Origin: Nitrospira sp.
GTDB taxonomy: Bacteria; UBA9089; CG2-30-40-21; SBAY01
Length of the DNA: 6,004 nucleotides
Direction: 5' to 3'
Assembly (NCBI GenBank): GCA_005239945.1
Contig: SBAY01000208.1
Span: 1-6,004 of the forward strand
A model generated the notes under the pieces. The model made no database searches and had not been told where the DNA came from. It saw only the letters and a list, made by a program, of their open reading frames with translations. A program made the translations under genes and the position numbers. Shown here one piece after another: positions 5,832-6,004 of this stretch (its first letter is position 1; each line of letters opens with the position of its first letter).

Positions 5832-5907
5832 ATGTTAGAGTTAATCAACGAAAACAAGATTGGAGTAGCCAAAGGGAGTGTAGTTGAGGATGCGGTGGAA
5901 GCAAATT
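5832..5907 (+). pseudogene. Rubrerythrin/ferritin-like gene, 5' fragment broken by intron
   Basis: An SD (AAGGAGAT, 5816-5823) and ATG at 5832, 32 bp after hcp, open a frame for 25 codons: MLELINENKIGVAKGSVVED, then AVEAN and the base T5907. The 3' end of a - strand group II intron follows directly. The peptide resembles the start of rubrerythrin-related ferritin-like proteins (NADH-peroxidase type), in which a KGT-x-(L/V)E-x-AV-x-ANF-x-GE segment precedes the first diiron Glu. The interrupted codon beginning with T would suit the expected Phe. The frame stays open through the intron to the window end, but that tail is antisense intron sequence, not protein. Because the intron is antisense it cannot be spliced from this mRNA, so the gene should be inactive. 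The remainder should lie beyond the intron. The family call rests on a short segment. Confidence 0.6.
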
Positions 5908-6004
5908 GTGGAGTAGACGGAGGGATTACTCCCTCACGCCCCTCCGCAGAACCGTGCGTGCAGATTTCCCGCACACGGCTCCCAAAGAAAACCTCCTTAC
6001 CCAC
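5908..6004 (-). mobile_element. Group II intron, 3' end, antisense to the operon
   Basis: Read on the - strand, the window end shows the intron linker, a 33-nt domain V (5981-5949), domain VI (5944-5911) and the 3' end CAC at 5910-5908. Domain V begins GAGCCGTGTG and ends CACGGTTC. Domain VI is near ideal: GAG/CTC basal pairs, a bulged A at 5914, the G-T/G-C/G-T/C-G step shared with the first intron, a 6-bp GAGGGA/TCCCTC stem and a GTAA tetraloop (5929-5926). Domains I-IV and any reverse transcriptase would lie to the right of the window. All visible 3' elements appear competent. The features resemble group IIC introns. Confidence 0.87.
5949..5981 (-). ncRNA. Group II intron domain V (second intron)
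   Basis: A 33-nt hairpin on the - strand with the AGC triad next to its 5' end, a 9-bp lower stem, an AC bulge and a GAAAT loop. It matches the domain V at 12-44 at 28 of 33 positions, and the upper stem pair that differs (C-G here, A-T there) is compensated. Confidence 0.88.

Noticed and set aside
5723..6004. - strand open frame over the hcp end and the intron (93 residues)
   Set aside because: Runs from intron RNA domains into the antisense of hcp; the Met-Gly-Lys start lies in the intron linker before domain V. Not a protein gene.
5908..6004. Continuation of the + strand rubrerythrin-like frame to the window end
   Set aside because: Open by chance through antisense intron domains VI and V; the peptide has no ferritin-like residues.
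1..6004. CRISPR arrays, tRNA or rRNA genes, attachment sites, replication origin
   Set aside because: None seen on either strand by eye; the only structured RNAs recognised are the intron domains.

Overview
The window fits a strictly anaerobic or microaerophilic bacterium of moderate G+C. Rubrerythrin, two-iron superoxide reductase and a short-form hybrid-cluster protein are the usual oxygen and NO defence set of anaerobes. Strong AAGGAGG-type Shine-Dalgarno sites and bacterial group II introns of apparent IIC type point to Bacteria. I cannot place the phylum; mobile DNA this dense suggests an uncultivated lineage, but that is only an impression. All convincing genes are on the + strand and closely packed.

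Layout. (1) 1-96 is the 3' end of a sense-oriented group II intron (domains V and VI); its body lies to the left of the window. Its domain VI contains the ribosome binding site and ATG of the next gene. (2) 84-1900 holds rbr (rubrerythrin), dfx (desulfoferrodoxin/superoxide reductase, overlapping rbr by 4 bases) and fpg/mutM (8-oxoguanine glycosylase): removal of peroxide, removal of superoxide, and repair of oxidised DNA. (3) 1901-2175 has no convincing gene. It holds a MITE-like palindromic element (1965-2152) flanked by TAAATAA repeats and carrying 8-nt periodic units. (4) 2176-4473 is a tight cluster: DsrE-like protein, polytopic 4Fe-4S membrane protein, DUF5714-type cysteine-rich protein and a half-size EamA transporter. 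(5) 4519-5799 is hcp, short form, with Asp at the position of a conserved Glu ligand of the hybrid cluster. (6) 5832-5907 is the start of another probable rubrerythrin/ferritin-like gene, broken after 25 codons by a second group II intron on the - strand (5908 to beyond the window).

Taken together this is a reactive oxygen/nitrogen defence locus. The middle cluster plausibly supplies membrane-linked electron or sulfur transfer, but its function is unknown. The most unusual point is that two related introns, facing each other, sit in the first codons of two rubrerythrin-family genes at either end. One appears to supply translation initiation signals to its host gene; the other, being antisense, should inactivate its host gene.
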